DNA from: an uncultured Roseburia sp.
GTDB lineage: Bacteria; Bacillota; Clostridia; Lachnospirales; Lachnospiraceae
Assembly: GCA_947174805.1 (NCBI GenBank)
Contig: CAMWKH010000003.1
Span: 62,001 to 126,000, forward strand
Reading direction: 5' to 3'
Length of the DNA stretch: 64,000 nt
A model generated the notes under the pieces. The model saw only the letters and a program-made list of their open reading frames with translations, was not told the DNA's origin and made no database searches. The translations under genes were made by a program, and so were the position numbers. Shown piece by piece: positions 17,242-26,500 of the stretch. Numbering within the stretch: the stretch's first letter is position 1; each line of letters begins with the position of its first letter.

Positions 17242-18003
17242 ATGAAAAAAATACTTTTAATCGGAAAGTTTAACACTGTGATGGATGAAACAAACAAATT
17301 TTTATCTCAGTATTTCCATGTACAGTTCTGTTCGGAAAACGCAGGGGTTTTAGAGGGAATGATGAAAATCGTAAATCCTGATCTTGTGATGATTAGTCTG
17401 ATTGGCGCATACGATATCGATACTTCTGTCTTTTTCCTTCTGAGCGACCAGTATGGGCAGATTCCGGTTATTACCATCGGTACAAAGGAGGAGAGCAGTA
17501 AATTCTTTAAATATTATGAAGGCGCCCAGTTCGAAAACCTGATTCGCCCGGTGGAAAATACTGTGATTATGGAGGCTGTCTGCAGAAGGTTGAAACTGAA
17601 TGAGAAATATGTGAAAAAAGAGGCGGGGAAAGAGGACAGTGGTAAGAAACGGATTCTGGTAGTGGATGACAACGGCACGGCCCTTCGGACCATGAAAGCC
17701 ATGCTCCAGGATGTGTATGAGGTGGATTTGGCGATTTCAGGAGCCCAGGCCATGACTTCCATAGGCAAGAACAGGCCGGATTTGATTCTGCTGGACTATG
17801 AGATGCCTATTTGCGACGGGAAAATGACCCTTGAAATGATACGTGCAGATGAGGATATGAAGGATATCCCCGTGATTTTTTTAACAGCCATCAATGACAG
17901 GGCGAATATCGAAGCCGTGCTGAAATTAAAACCGGCGGGATATTTCTTAAAACCTCCGGTGAAAGACAGGCTGGTCTCAGAGATAAATAAGATACTCGGT
18001 TAA
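17242..18003 (+). CDS. Response regulator with a degenerate and an intact receiver domain, no output domain
   Basis: A 253-residue protein built of two receiver-like halves. The second (about 136-253) is intact: acidic pair D142/D143, phospho-acceptor Asp185 in LLDYEMP and Lys in LKPPV. The first (1-125) keeps the fold pattern, but the acceptor position reads VMISLIG with Ser in place of Asp and the acidic pair is lost, so it looks like a pseudo-receiver. There is no DNA-binding or enzymatic domain. It lies 27 nt after the hybrid kinase, so it may be a phosphate shuttle or sink, or act by protein contact. Confidence 0.85.
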   Translation: MKKILLIGKFNTVMDETNKFLSQYFHVQFCSENAGVLEGMMKIVNPDLVMISLIGAYDIDTSVFFLLSDQYGQIPVITIGTKEESSKFFKYYEGAQFENLIRPVENTVIMEAVCRRLKLNEKYVKKEAGKEDSGKKRILVVDDNGTALRTMKAMLQDVYEVDLAISGAQAMTSIGKNRPDLILLDYEMPICDGKMTLEMIRADEDMKDIPVIFLTAINDRANIEAVLKLKPAGYFLKPPVKDRLVSEINKILG

Positions 18004-18018
18004 TCCGCCGAAAGGATA

Positions 18019-18066
18019 AAAAAGCTGCCGCCTCAGATTTTTAACAGGAGAGCGGCAGTTTTTTAT
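18019..18066. terminator. Bidirectional terminator between response regulator and glgD
   Basis: Stem CTGCCGC/GCGGCAG flanked by A-rich and T-rich arms, lying between two convergent genes. Confidence 0.85.
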
Positions 18067-18074
18067 ATAAATAT

Positions 18075-19220
18075 TTAAATTTTTTGTGATTTTCCGATAT
18101 AGATGGGGAAACTGTCTGTTCCCTTCACCTCTTTGCCGGCGGAAACTTTCACGTTCTTGTCTGTGATAAGGTACTGGATGTCGGCGCCGGACTCCACGGT
18201 TGTCCCCTGCATGAGAATACAGTTTTTCACCTTTGCACCTTTTGCCACCGTGACGCCTCTGAATAACACGCTGTTTTCCACTTCACCCTCAATGACGCAG
18301 CCGTCTGCCACCATCACGTTCTGGACAACTGCACCTTCTTTGTACCTGGTGGGAGTATCGTCCCTGATTTTTGTGTAAATGGGAGAGCCGGAAAACAGGC
18401 CGTCCAGATTATAATCGTCCAAAAGCTTCATATTTTCATCAAAATAGCTCTTCATATCCGTGATACGGGCCACGTAGTCCTCATACTTGTAAGCGTGTAC
18501 ATGAAGTTTGTTCAGCTGAGGAAGAAGAACATCCCGCTCAAAGTATTCCTGTCCGTGAATAAAGGCATCGTCGATTAAGTTTATCAGAAGTTCCCGCTCA
18601 ATGATGTATACATTCATGCTGAAATTCTGAACCCCGGTTTCCTTGGAATTCACAAATATTTTTGTAATCTGTCCCTCCTCGTTGATGCCGAAGGTGTAAT
18701 AGTATCCCTTGTCATGGGAGTGGGAATTAATCAGGCTTTCCGGGAGTTCCTGTTCATTGTAGGCGGCAGTCACATCCGCACCGCTTTCTATATGTGCCTG
18801 AATCATGGCGTTAAAGTCGAAGTTTGCCGCAATATTTGCATCGGACATAAGCACATAGTTTTCTTTCTGGCTTCTTAAGAAATTCAAAAGCCTTGCCAGG
18901 GCGTCCACACGTCCCGTATAGGGTTTTGCGCTCTTTTCTGCAAAGGGCGGATAGATATGTAACCCGCCGTTTTTCCTTGTCAGGTCCCATTCACGGCCGG
19001 AGCCCAGATGATCCATCAGGGAATGGTAATTATTGTTTACCATTACGCAGATATTGTCAATATCGCAGTTTGCCATGCTGGACAAAACAAAGTCGATTAA
19101 ACGGTAACGGCTGGCAAAGGGGATGGAGGCCATCAGCCGCACATTTACCAGCTCGGGAACCAGGGCGTCATATGTGTTTGGGAAAATAATGCCAAGTGTG
19201 CTCATATTTGAATTTAACAT
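18075..19220 (-). CDS. glgD: Glucose-1-phosphate adenylyltransferase, regulatory subunit GlgD
   Basis: Partner of GlgC in Firmicute ADP-glucose pyrophosphorylase, which makes the glucosyl donor for glycogen. The 381-residue protein has the nucleotidyltransferase fold ([17 protein letters not shown]) and a C-terminal left-handed beta-helix. The glycine-rich G-G-x-G-x-R-L loop of the catalytic subunit is replaced by [14 protein letters not shown]. That fits the known loss of catalysis in GlgD, which modulates GlgC. Its ATG overlaps the last codons of glgC by 7 nt, so the subunits are translationally coupled. Confidence 0.93.
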   Translation of the reverse strand: MLNSNMSTLGIIFPNTYDALVPELVNVRLMASIPFASRYRLIDFVLSSMANCDIDNICVMVNNNYHSLMDHLGSGREWDLTRKNGGLHIYPPFAEKSAKPYTGRVDALARLLNFLRSQKENYVLMSDANIAANFDFNAMIQAHIESGADVTAAYNEQELPESLINSHSHDKGYYYTFGINEEGQITKIFVNSKETGVQNFSMNVYIIERELLINLIDDAFIHGQEYFERDVLLPQLNKLHVHAYKYEDYVARITDMKSYFDENMKLLDDYNLDGLFSGSPIYTKIRDDTPTRYKEGAVVQNVMVADGCVIEGEVENSVLFRGVTVAKGAKVKNCILMQGTTVESGADIQYLITDKNVKVSAGKEVKGTDSFPIYIGKSQKI

Positions 19221-20422
19221 TGTTCTTCACCGCCTTTTACATTTTCTCTCACCATGGCATTTGGGCCAACTGTGGCATTTTCTCCAATGGTAATGTTTGC
19301 TCCAACCGTGGCAACGCCGTTTTCCGTCTCCGTGGGCATTGCCCCCACAATGGCATTTTCCTCTATGGTTACATTCTCTGCAATAATACAGTGTTTAATC
19401 ACAGCCCCAGCCTTAATGGTAGTGCCGCCCATAACCACAGCGTCCTCCACAACAGCGCCTTTCTCCACTTTAACCCCGGAGAAGAGTACAGAGTGTTTTA
19501 CGGTGCCCTTAATCCGGCAGCCGTCTGTGAGCATAGAATTTTCCACAACGCCGCCGCTGCTGATTTTGTGGCCTGCCATACCGCTGTTTCGGCTGTAGAT
19601 TTTCCAGTTTTCGTCAAAAAGGTTAATGCCGCTGTGCTCAGGGTCTAAAACTTCCATATTTGCTTCCCAGAGGGAAGATATGGTTCCAACGTCCTTCCAG
19701 TATCCGTCAAAGTGGTAGGCGTACATTTCCCTTCCGTCCCTCAAGAGGTTGGGGATGATATTGTTTCCGAAGTCGTTTTCCGATTCAGGGTTCGCCTCAT
19801 CTTCCTCCAGATATTTTTTTAAGATGTCCCAGTTAAAGATGTAGATACCCATGGAAGCCAGGTTTGACTTGGGATTCTTTGGCTTTTCCTGGAATTCTGT
19901 GATTTTGTCGTTTTCGTCTGCCACCATCAGGCCGAAGCGGGAAGCCTCGTCCCAGGGAACTTCCATAACGGCCACAGAAAATTCCGCACCTTTTTCTTTG
20001 TGGAATTTTAAGAAGTCGCTGTAGTCCTGTTTGCAGATCTGGTCTCCTGACAGGATAATCACATACTGGGGGTCATATCTTTCAATAAATGAAATATTCT
20101 GATAAATCGCATTTGCAGTGCCCTTGTACCAGTCAGAGCCGCTTGCCTTCTGGTAGGGGGGAAGCACATGGACACCTCCGTGGAGACGGTCCAAGTCCCA
20201 GGGCTGTCCGTTTCCTATGTACTCATTTAATACCAGGGGCTGATACTGGGTTAAAATACCCACCGTATCAATTCCTGAGTTGACGCAGTTTGAAAGGGGG
20301 AAGTCTATAATTCGATATTTTCCTCCAAAAGGAACTGCAGGCTTTGCCAGCTTCTCTGTCAATGCGTAGAGGCGGGAACCCTGTCCTCCGGCGAGAAGCA
20401 TTGCAATTATTTCTTTTGCCAT
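19214..20422 (-). CDS. glgC: Glucose-1-phosphate adenylyltransferase, catalytic subunit GlgC
   Basis: Converts glucose 1-phosphate and ATP to ADP-glucose, the committed step of glycogen synthesis. N-terminal catalytic loop [10 protein letters not shown], then [15 protein letters not shown] and the LSGDQI motif carrying the catalytic Asp. The C-terminal beta-helix shows hexapeptide repeats rich in Val and Ile. A perfect AAGGAGGT lies 6 nt before the ATG. It is first in the glgC-glgD operon; glycogen synthase glgA lies 27 kb away in this window. Confidence 0.96.
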   Translation of the reverse strand: MAKEIIAMLLAGGQGSRLYALTEKLAKPAVPFGGKYRIIDFPLSNCVNSGIDTVGILTQYQPLVLNEYIGNGQPWDLDRLHGGVHVLPPYQKASGSDWYKGTANAIYQNISFIERYDPQYVIILSGDQICKQDYSDFLKFHKEKGAEFSVAVMEVPWDEASRFGLMVADENDKITEFQEKPKNPKSNLASMGIYIFNWDILKKYLEEDEANPESENDFGNNIIPNLLRDGREMYAYHFDGYWKDVGTISSLWEANMEVLDPEHSGINLFDENWKIYSRNSGMAGHKISSGGVVENSMLTDGCRIKGTVKHSVLFSGVKVEKGAVVEDAVVMGGTTIKAGAVIKHCIIAENVTIEENAIVGAMPTETENGVATVGANITIGENATVGPNAMVRENVKGGEEQC

Positions 20423-20543
20423 AATGTTACCTCCTTATAGTAATACCTTTCTCCTATTATATAACATTTTAGCTAATTTGCAAAGGATAAGTGTGGAAAA
20501 TCCAAGCAAAAAATACAATATTTTGTAGGCGCTGAAATCCAAA

Positions 20544-20591
20544 TTCATCACATTGTATAGCACAAATTCAAATTTTCGTCACATTGACGAA
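20544..20591. promoter_or_regulatory. Repeated operator in front of the MsmK-type ATPase gene
   Basis: Two related sites: TTCATCACATTG at 20544-20555 and TTCGTCACATTG at 20575-20586, exactly 31 bp apart (about three helical turns). The second is also the left part of a perfect palindrome TTCGTCA-CAT-TGACGAA (20575-20591) that covers the -35 hexamer. The phasing suggests cooperative binding by a dimeric repressor, which is not identified. Confidence 0.55.
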
Positions 20592-20611
20592 GGGGTGACA
20601 GATTGTACTAT
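20584..20611 (+). promoter_or_regulatory. Promoter of the MsmK-type ATPase gene
   Basis: TTGACG (5 of 6) at 20584-20589, a 16-nt spacer and TACTAT (4 of 6) at 20606-20611. The start codon is about 120 nt downstream. A further short palindrome TTCGTCGAA lies at 20614-20622, just after the -10. Confidence 0.5.
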
Positions 20612-20736
20612 GATTTCGTCGAAACCACAAGAAACAAAAATTTATTTTGTGTATTTATCGAATAGAAGAAAAGGGAAATGTCTGATAAAGTAATACTATC
20701 AAATCAAGAAAACAAATTTCTAGGAGGATTAGACCA

Positions 20737-21849
20737 ATGGCAAGTTTATCTTTAAAAAATATTTGTAAAAAATATCCTAACGGTTTTGAAGCTGTTAAGG
20801 ATTTCAACCTTGAAGTAGAAGACAAAGAGTTTATCATCTTCGTAGGACCTTCAGGATGTGGTAAATCTACAACCCTTAGAATGATTGCAGGTTTGGAAGA
20901 AATCTCTTCCGGCGAGCTGAAAATCGACGGAAAGCTTGTAAACGATGTTGAGCCGAAAGACAGAGATATTGCGATGGTATTCCAGAACTACGCTCTGTAT
21001 CCTCATATGACCGTATTTGACAATATGGCATTCGGATTAAAGTTAAGAAAGGTTCCGAAGCCTGAAATCAAACAGAAGGTGGAAGAGGCTGCTAAGATTC
21101 TTGACCTGGAGAAATTATTAGACCGTAAACCGAAGGCTTTATCCGGTGGACAGAGACAGCGTGTTGCTATGGGACGTGCTATTGTGCGTAATCCTAAAGT
21201 ATTCCTTATGGATGAGCCTTTATCCAACCTGGATGCTAAGCTGAGAGTACAGATGCGTTCCGAGATTTCCGGATTACATCAGAGACTTGGTGCAACCATC
21301 ATCTACGTAACACATGACCAGACAGAGGCTATGACCCTTGGAACCAGAATCGTTGTATTAAAAGACGGTGTCATCATGCAGGTTGACTCCCCCATCAAAT
21401 TGTACAACGAGCCCAACAACTTATTCGTTGCAGGATTCATCGGATCTCCTCAGATGAACTTTGTGGATGCTGTGTGCAAAGTAGAGGGCGAGAAAGCTAC
21501 TTTAACCTTTGATAAATTTACCATCACCCTGCCTCCTGCAAAAGCTAAGAAACTGGCAGACGGCGGATACAATGGAAAGACTGTTGTTTTAGGTATCAGA
21601 CCGGATGATATGGGAGATTCCCAGATTGAGATCGAGACACACAAAGACAGCATTATCGAATCCGATGTAACCGGATACGAATTATTAGGTTCTGAAGTAT
21701 TATTATACTTTAACGTTGCAGGGGTTAGCATGACTGCAAAAGTAGATTCCAGAACCACAGCTCGTCTTGGCGACCATGTAAAATTAGCTATGGATACTCA
21801 GAAAATCCATGTATTTGACAAAGAGACAGAGCAGACAATTACAAATTAG
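20737..21849 (+). CDS. msmK: Sugar ABC transporter ATP-binding protein, UgpC/MsmK type
   Basis: A 370-residue ATPase of the carbohydrate-uptake CUT1 class. Walker A GPSGCGKST is at 37-45, then the Q-loop QNYALYPHM, signature LSGGQRQR, Walker B FLMDEPLSNLDAKLR and switch His in THDQTEAM. The C-terminal 130 residues form the regulatory OB/TOBE domain. No binding protein or permease lies beside it. In streptococci such orphan MsmK proteins power several sugar ABC importers, and this is the likely role here. Its codons favour A/T-ending forms more than its neighbours, which suggests high expression. AGGAGG precedes the ATG. Confidence 0.92.
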   Translation: MASLSLKNICKKYPNGFEAVKDFNLEVEDKEFIIFVGPSGCGKSTTLRMIAGLEEISSGELKIDGKLVNDVEPKDRDIAMVFQNYALYPHMTVFDNMAFGLKLRKVPKPEIKQKVEEAAKILDLEKLLDRKPKALSGGQRQRVAMGRAIVRNPKVFLMDEPLSNLDAKLRVQMRSEISGLHQRLGATIIYVTHDQTEAMTLGTRIVVLKDGVIMQVDSPIKLYNEPNNLFVAGFIGSPQMNFVDAVCKVEGEKATLTFDKFTITLPPAKAKKLADGGYNGKTVVLGIRPDDMGDSQIEIETHKDSIIESDVTGYELLGSEVLLYFNVAGVSMTAKVDSRTTARLGDHVKLAMDTQKIHVFDKETEQTITN

Positions 21850-21870
21850 TCAAAATCGACAATTTATCAG

Positions 21871-21900
21871 GGCTGGGCGTATCTACGCCCAGTCTTTTTA
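21871..21900 (+). terminator. Terminator of the MsmK-type ATPase gene
   Basis: A 9-bp stem CTGGGCGTA/TACGCCCAG with a 2-nt tip in the model and then TCTTTTT; the tip probably opens by one or two pairs. Confidence 0.9.
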
Positions 21901-22005
21901 GATGTGCAGGGTTTAGCAGCAGCTGCGCGTGCCCGGCGCAGCCGGCGGGGAATATTTTCCCTGTGGATAGTCAATAACACATTGCATAAAAAAGGAGAGA
22001 TGTTT

Positions 22006-23112
22006 TTGCTGTCAATTCACAAAATTCAGATTACGTTAGAGGAAATGAAGGATATCTCCAGATTGGATATGGCTCTCTACAATGAGAGAGGGAAACTGGT
22101 TGCCGCCACTTTTGACCAGAAGGAAGATTTGGAGGAGGCGGTGGTTAATTTTGCAGAGTCTATGGCGGAGAGCCAGATGCTGGCCGGTTCCCATTTTTTT
22201 AAAGTCCTTGTGGATGATGAAGTGGCATATATTCTTTTGGTAAAGTCCTCCACAGAGGAGGCTTACATGGTTGGGAAGCTGGCGGTGTGCCAGATACGGA
22301 ACCTGGCGGAGGCATACAGGGAGCAGTTTGACCGGAACAATTTTATACAAAATATTCTTCTGGGGAACATGCTTGTTGTGGATATGTACAACAAGGCGAG
22401 AAAATTTCATATAGAGCAGACGGAGCGTGTGGTGTATGTGGTGGAAGTGGAAGGCAAGAAGGACACCGCCATTATGGAGCTTGTCCGGGGGATGTTCGGC
22501 AGTTCCACCAAAGATTTTGTCACAGAAGTGGATGAACAGAATATTATTCTTGTAAAAGATGTGCGGGAGCTGCCCGACGAGGCTGCACTTGCCTCTGTGG
22601 CAAAAATGCTGGCGGACAATATGCACAGCGAGGCCATGGTCCGGGTGCGGGTGGGCTACGGCAACCGGGTGGTAAATCTCCAGGATATCAGCCGTTCTTA
22701 CCAGGAGGCTAAGATGGCCATTGAGGTGGGCAAGATTTTTTATGCGGATATGGAGACGGTCTCTTACAGCAAGCTGGGCATCGGCCGTCTGATTTACCAG
22801 ATTCCCATGAGCCTTTGCGAAATGTTTATCAGAGAAGTTTTTGGGGAGGATATACCAAAGATATTTACGGAAGAAAATGTGGTGACGATTCAAAAGTTTT
22901 TTGAAAATAATCTGAATATTTCCGAGACGGCAAGGCAGTTGTATGTCCACAGAAATACCCTTGTCTATCGTCTGGAGCGTTTAGAGAAAGCCATCGGTTT
23001 AGATATCCGCCGTTTTGACGATGCCATGACCTTTAAAATTGCCATGATGGTGCTCTCCCATATGTCCTATCAGCAGGGGACGAACCTGATGCGAGGGCCG
23101 GATGTAGATTAA
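22006..23112 (+). CDS. CdaR/PucR-family transcriptional regulator
   Basis: A protein of about 368 residues. The C-terminal 60 residues hold the PucR-type helix-turn-helix (NISETARQLYVHRNTLVYRLERLE), as in the sugar-diacid regulator CdaR. The central part (about 180-300) resembles the GGDEF-like domain of CdaR, and the first 130 residues would be a sensory domain. The TTG at 22006 is chosen because GGAG lies 8 nt ahead; the ATG at 22000 is only 2 nt from the same site. It may control sugar uptake or glycogen genes nearby, but that is inference from position. Confidence 0.8.
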   Translation: MLSIHKIQITLEEMKDISRLDMALYNERGKLVAATFDQKEDLEEAVVNFAESMAESQMLAGSHFFKVLVDDEVAYILLVKSSTEEAYMVGKLAVCQIRNLAEAYREQFDRNNFIQNILLGNMLVVDMYNKARKFHIEQTERVVYVVEVEGKKDTAIMELVRGMFGSSTKDFVTEVDEQNIILVKDVRELPDEAALASVAKMLADNMHSEAMVRVRVGYGNRVVNLQDISRSYQEAKMAIEVGKIFYADMETVSYSKLGIGRLIYQIPMSLCEMFIREVFGEDIPKIFTEENVVTIQKFFENNLNISETARQLYVHRNTLVYRLERLEKAIGLDIRRFDDAMTFKIAMMVLSHMSYQQGTNLMRGPDVD

Positions 23113-23173
23113 ATGTGATTTCAGGATAGAAAAACAAAATATTAGATATACTAAGGAATAGGAAAACTTTGTA

Positions 23174-23202
23174 TTTTCAAATCGGAAACAGTCTGTTATA
23201 AT
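23174..23202 (+). promoter_or_regulatory. Promoter of the asp23-nusB operon
   Basis: TTTTCA at 23174-23179, a 17-nt spacer and a perfect TATAAT at 23197-23202 preceded by an extended -10 TG. It is among the best promoter matches in the window and fits the start of a large operon. Confidence 0.7.
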
Positions 23203-23236
23203 AAAGGTATTATTTCATGAGGAGGCATTTTTTTAT

Positions 23237-23614
23237 ATGGCTGAGGACAGAAAAGGTTTTAAAATTAAAGAGGATAAATTTGGAGAAGTAAAGATTGCAG
23301 ACGAGGTGGTTGCCATTATCGCCGGTCTTGCCGCTACGGAAGTGGAGGGCGTAAGTTCCATGGCAGGAAATATCACAAATGAACTGGTGAGCAAACTTGG
23401 GATGAAAAATCTCTCCAAGGGAATCCGGGTGGAGGTGGCAGAGGGCTTGGTGAAAGTGGCGGTTGCTTTAAATATTGCCTATGGATATGCCATTCCCGAG
23501 GTCTCCTCCAAGGTGCAGGAGAGAGTGAAAAATGCAATCGAGAACATGACAGGACTGGAAGTTTCCAGTGTGAATGTGCGGATTGCATCCGTTGATATGG
23601 GAAAAAGTAAATAG
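23237..23614 (+). CDS. Asp23/Gls24 family envelope-stress protein (YqhY)
   Basis: A 125-residue member of the Asp23 family. It opens with KIADEVVAIIAGLAATEVEGVSSM and ends with the GLEVSSVNVRIASVD strand, both family hallmarks. In Bacillus subtilis the homolog yqhY lies directly before nusB and has been linked to control of acetyl-CoA carboxylase. It has no membrane segment, so it would be cytoplasmic. GAGGAGG precedes the ATG. Confidence 0.9.
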   Translation: MAEDRKGFKIKEDKFGEVKIADEVVAIIAGLAATEVEGVSSMAGNITNELVSKLGMKNLSKGIRVEVAEGLVKVAVALNIAYGYAIPEVSSKVQERVKNAIENMTGLEVSSVNVRIASVDMGKSK

Positions 23615-23631
23615 TGCTTTCCCTAAAGGTA

Positions 23632-23658
23632 AAGGGTGTCTCTTGGCATCCTTTTTTC
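23632..23658 (+). terminator. Terminator or attenuator between asp23 and nusB
   Basis: A 9-bp stem (23632-23640 with 23645-23653, two G-U pairs) with a TCTT loop and a T6 tract. As the operon seems to continue, it may only reduce read-through. Confidence 0.65.
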
Positions 23659-23698
23659 GGTTTTTAGTTACAGGTTTTCATTTAGAAAGGGAAGCAGA

Positions 23699-24091
23699 AT
23701 GACGAGAAGACAAATCAGGGAACAGATTTTTCAGATACTTTTCCGGGTGGAATTTCACCAGAAGGAATCTTTTGAGGAACAGATGGGGCTTGCCCTGGAG
23801 GAGGAAAAAGCCTCCCAGGAAGAAATTTCATATATCACACGCAAATCGGAAGATATCACAGAGAAATTAGAGCAGATTGACCAGATGATTAACGAAAAGA
23901 CAAAGGGCTGGAAAACCAGCAGGATGGGGAAGGTGGATGTGGCACTTCTCCGCCTGGCAGTTTATGAGATTGTGTTTGAGGAGGATATTCCCCTGGGCGT
24001 GGCGATCAATGAGGCAGTGGAATTGGCGAAAAAATACGGCACCGATGATTCACCGGCATTTATCAACGGTGTGCTGTCTAAGTTTGCATGA
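23699..24091 (+). CDS. nusB: Transcription antitermination factor NusB
   Basis: Helical RNA-binding protein that with NusE binds boxA during rRNA antitermination. The 130-residue form starts at MTRRQIREQIFQILFR and ends with the conserved VALLRLAVYEI...PLGVAINEAVELAKKYG block. The ATG at 23699 follows AAAGGGAAG; the longer open frame upstream runs through the terminator. It overlaps xseA by 4 nt (ATGA). Confidence 0.95.
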   Translation: MTRRQIREQIFQILFRVEFHQKESFEEQMGLALEEEKASQEEISYITRKSEDITEKLEQIDQMINEKTKGWKTSRMGKVDVALLRLAVYEIVFEEDIPLGVAINEAVELAKKYGTDDSPAFINGVLSKFA

Positions 24092-25299
24092 AAAGGAGCA
24101 CCTATTCCGTCACCCAGGTGAACGGCTATATCAAAAACATGTTCGCACAGGATTTTATGCTGAAAAATATCTGTGTGAAAGGGGAAATATCAAACTGTAA
24201 ATACCATTCCTCAGGCCATATTTATTTTACCCTGAAAGATGAAAAGGCAGCCATAAGCGGTGTGATGTTTGCCGGTAACCGCAGCGGGCTGAAGTTTCAT
24301 CTGCAGGAGGGGGATATGGTGGTTATCACCGGCTCTGTGGAAGTCTACGAGAGGGACGGACGGTATCAGCTCTATGCCAGAGAGATTACCAAGGACGGGG
24401 CGGGAGATTTATTCCTGCGCTTTGAGGCATTAAAACAGGAACTGCTTGAAATGGGCATGTTTGCCCCGGAGTACAAAAAGCCGATACCAAGATATATCAA
24501 AACCCTGGGGGTGGTGACGGCGGAGACCGGGGCGGCAGTGCAGGATATCCGCAATATCTCAAACAGGAGAAACCCCTACGTCCAGGTTATCTTATATCCG
24601 GCCCAGGTTCAGGGACAAGGAGCCGCCCAGAGTATCGTAAAAGGCATACAGGCCCTGGAACACTACGGTGTGGATGTAATGATTGTGGGAAGAGGGGGAG
24701 GATCCATTGAAGATTTGTGGGCTTTCAACGAGGAGATTGTGGCCAGGGCAATTTTTGACTGTACGGTGCCTGTGATTTCTGCGGTGGGCCATGAGACGGA
24801 TTTTACCATTGCAGATTTTGTGGCGGACCTTCGGGCTCCCACACCCTCCGCCGGGGCGGAGCTGGCCGTGTACGATATTTTTGAACTGCAAAACAGGATA
24901 GGCGGGCTTTGGCAGGAACTGCACCATGCCATGGAAAATCAATGGAATTTGTGTGTCAGCCATTATCAGAGCCTTTTAGGGAAACTTCAGCAGAAAAGCC
25001 CTCTTGCCCAGTTAAACGGGAAAAAGCAGTACGCCTTAAATCTGGAAGAGCGTTTGGGGCAGAGGATGGAAGGGAGAATTGCAGACAGCAAGTACCAGCT
25101 TGGTCTTTTGGCAGGCCGGCTGGAAGGGCTTTCACCGGCAAAGAAATTAAATCAGGGTTTGGCATTTGTGTCAGATACAGAAAATAAACGTATCAGCAAG
25201 GCTTCACAGATTCGTCCGGGAGATATGTTCTGCCTTCGCTTTGCAGACGGAACCGTCAGGGCAAAGGCCGAGGATGTTTTGATTACAGAGAAAGAATAG
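24088..25299 (+). CDS. xseA: Exodeoxyribonuclease VII large subunit
   Basis: Catalytic subunit of ExoVII, which degrades single-stranded DNA from both ends. N-terminal OB fold (about 1-100, SNCKYHSSGHIYFTLKD). The catalytic core holds IVGRGGGSIEDLWAFNEE and AVGHETDFTIADF. A coiled-coil tail follows that binds XseB. The 403-residue length is normal. xseB follows after 23 nt. Confidence 0.96.
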   Translation: MKRSTYSVTQVNGYIKNMFAQDFMLKNICVKGEISNCKYHSSGHIYFTLKDEKAAISGVMFAGNRSGLKFHLQEGDMVVITGSVEVYERDGRYQLYAREITKDGAGDLFLRFEALKQELLEMGMFAPEYKKPIPRYIKTLGVVTAETGAAVQDIRNISNRRNPYVQVILYPAQVQGQGAAQSIVKGIQALEHYGVDVMIVGRGGGSIEDLWAFNEEIVARAIFDCTVPVISAVGHETDFTIADFVADLRAPTPSAGAELAVYDIFELQNRIGGLWQELHHAMENQWNLCVSHYQSLLGKLQQKSPLAQLNGKKQYALNLEERLGQRMEGRIADSKYQLGLLAGRLEGLSPAKKLNQGLAFVSDTENKRISKASQIRPGDMFCLRFADGTVRAKAEDVLITEKE

Positions 25300-25322
25300 A
25301 GTGATAAAAGTTAGGAGAAGAG

Positions 25323-25571
25323 ATGGAAGAAAAGGCGGAAGACAGGGTGGAAGAGATGAAAGGGGCAGAGAGCCCGGGTTTGGAGGAGCTGTTTTTGGAG
25401 ATTGAGGATATCATCACCAAAATGGAGGACAGGGAGGTTTCCTTAGAGCAGTCTTTCCTTCTCTACGAGGCAGGGATGAAAAAGTTAAAACAGTGTAATG
25501 AAAAAATCGATTATGTGGAAAAAAAGATGCTGGCGCTAAACAGCGACGGAACTACTTCAGAATTTGAATAA
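25323..25571 (+). CDS. xseB: Exodeoxyribonuclease VII small subunit
   Basis: An 82-residue helical partner of XseA. The core LEELFLEIEDIITKMEDREVS followed by LEQSFLLYEAGMKKLKQC is the family pattern. An acidic N-terminal tail of about 15 residues precedes it. Normal size. Confidence 0.93.
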   Translation: MEEKAEDRVEEMKGAESPGLEELFLEIEDIITKMEDREVSLEQSFLLYEAGMKKLKQCNEKIDYVEKKMLALNSDGTTSEFE

Positions 25572-25601
25572 GGATACAATCTAATAATAAGAGGAAAAAG
25601 C

Positions 25602-26489
25602 ATGGAAATAAAATCTGAATTAGAGAAACGAATTTCAGAAATTGAAACAATAATAGAGCAATATCTCCCCCGGGAGGAAGGGTATCAAAAGACAGTGCTT
25701 AGGGCTATGAATTACAGCGTGAGAGCCGGAGGGAAAAGACTTCGTCCCATGCTGATGCAGGAGACGTACAAGCTGTTTGGGGGAAATTCAAAGGTGATTG
25801 AACCTTTTATGGCAGCCATTGAAATGATTCACACCTATTCACTGGTCCATGATGACCTTCCGGCCATGGACAATGACCTCTACCGCCGGGGAAAAAAGAC
25901 CACCCATGCAGTGTTCGGGGAGGCCATGGGAATTTTGGCCGGGGATGGGCTTTTAAACTTTGCCTATGAGACGGCGGCGAAAAGTTTTTTCCTGGAGCCG
26001 GAAAATCCCAATACGGGAAAAGCCTTCTCGGTTCTGGCCGGAAAAGCGGGAATATACGGCATGGTGGGGGGACAGACGGTGGATGTGGAATCGGAAGGCC
26101 GGGAAGTGGACGAGGAGAAGCTTTCTTTTATCTACCGTTTCAAGACAAGTGCCCTATTGGAGAGTTCCATGCTTGTGGGGGCTATTTTGGCAGGGGCCGA
26201 TGAGGGCCAGCAGGAAGTGATTGAATCTGTTGCAGGGCTTGTGGGAATGGCTTTTCAGATACAGGATGATATTTTAGATGAGACAAGCACCCTGGAAGTT
26301 TTGGGCAAGCCCATTGGAAGCGACAAAAAGAATCACAAATCCACCTATGTGTCGCTTTTTGGCATGGAGGCTTCCAGACAGGAGGTAGAGCGGCTTACCC
26401 TTCAGGCCATGGAGGAACTGAAAAGCCTTTCTCTGGAGAATGAATTTCTATCGGAATTACTTTTATACTTAATACATCGGGAAAAATAG
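25602..26489 (+). CDS. ispA: Farnesyl (polyprenyl) diphosphate synthase
   Basis: Condenses isopentenyl diphosphate with allylic diphosphates. First aspartate-rich motif DDLPAMDND with GGKRLRP before it, second motif QIQDDILDE, and the KT of FKTSALLE. At 295 residues it matches short-chain bacterial synthases. It lies before dxs, so precursor synthesis and elongation are in one operon. Confidence 0.94.
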   Translation: MEIKSELEKRISEIETIIEQYLPREEGYQKTVLRAMNYSVRAGGKRLRPMLMQETYKLFGGNSKVIEPFMAAIEMIHTYSLVHDDLPAMDNDLYRRGKKTTHAVFGEAMGILAGDGLLNFAYETAAKSFFLEPENPNTGKAFSVLAGKAGIYGMVGGQTVDVESEGREVDEEKLSFIYRFKTSALLESSMLVGAILAGADEGQQEVIESVAGLVGMAFQIQDDILDETSTLEVLGKPIGSDKKNHKSTYVSLFGMEASRQEVERLTLQAMEELKSLSLENEFLSELLLYLIHREK

Positions 26490-26500
26490 AGGATACTCTT

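Larger units (their letters stand above)
20423..20736. promoter_or_regulatory. Divergent control region between glgC and the MsmK-type ATPase gene
   Basis: This 314-bp gap has no gene. It holds the glgC ribosome-binding site on the minus strand and, toward the ATPase gene, the repeated operator and promoter listed separately. The AT-rich stretch 20440-20530 may carry the glgC promoter; no clear match was fixed. Confidence 0.6.

Noticed and set aside
19196-19648. Plus-strand open frame of 150 codons antisense to glgC
   Set aside because: It is a shadow of the repetitive beta-helix codons of glgC, has no ribosome-binding site and no recognisable family.
22036-22950. Minus-strand open frame of 304 codons antisense to the CdaR-type gene
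   Set aside because: Rich in His and Leu as expected from the reverse complement of a coding strand; no start signal or family.
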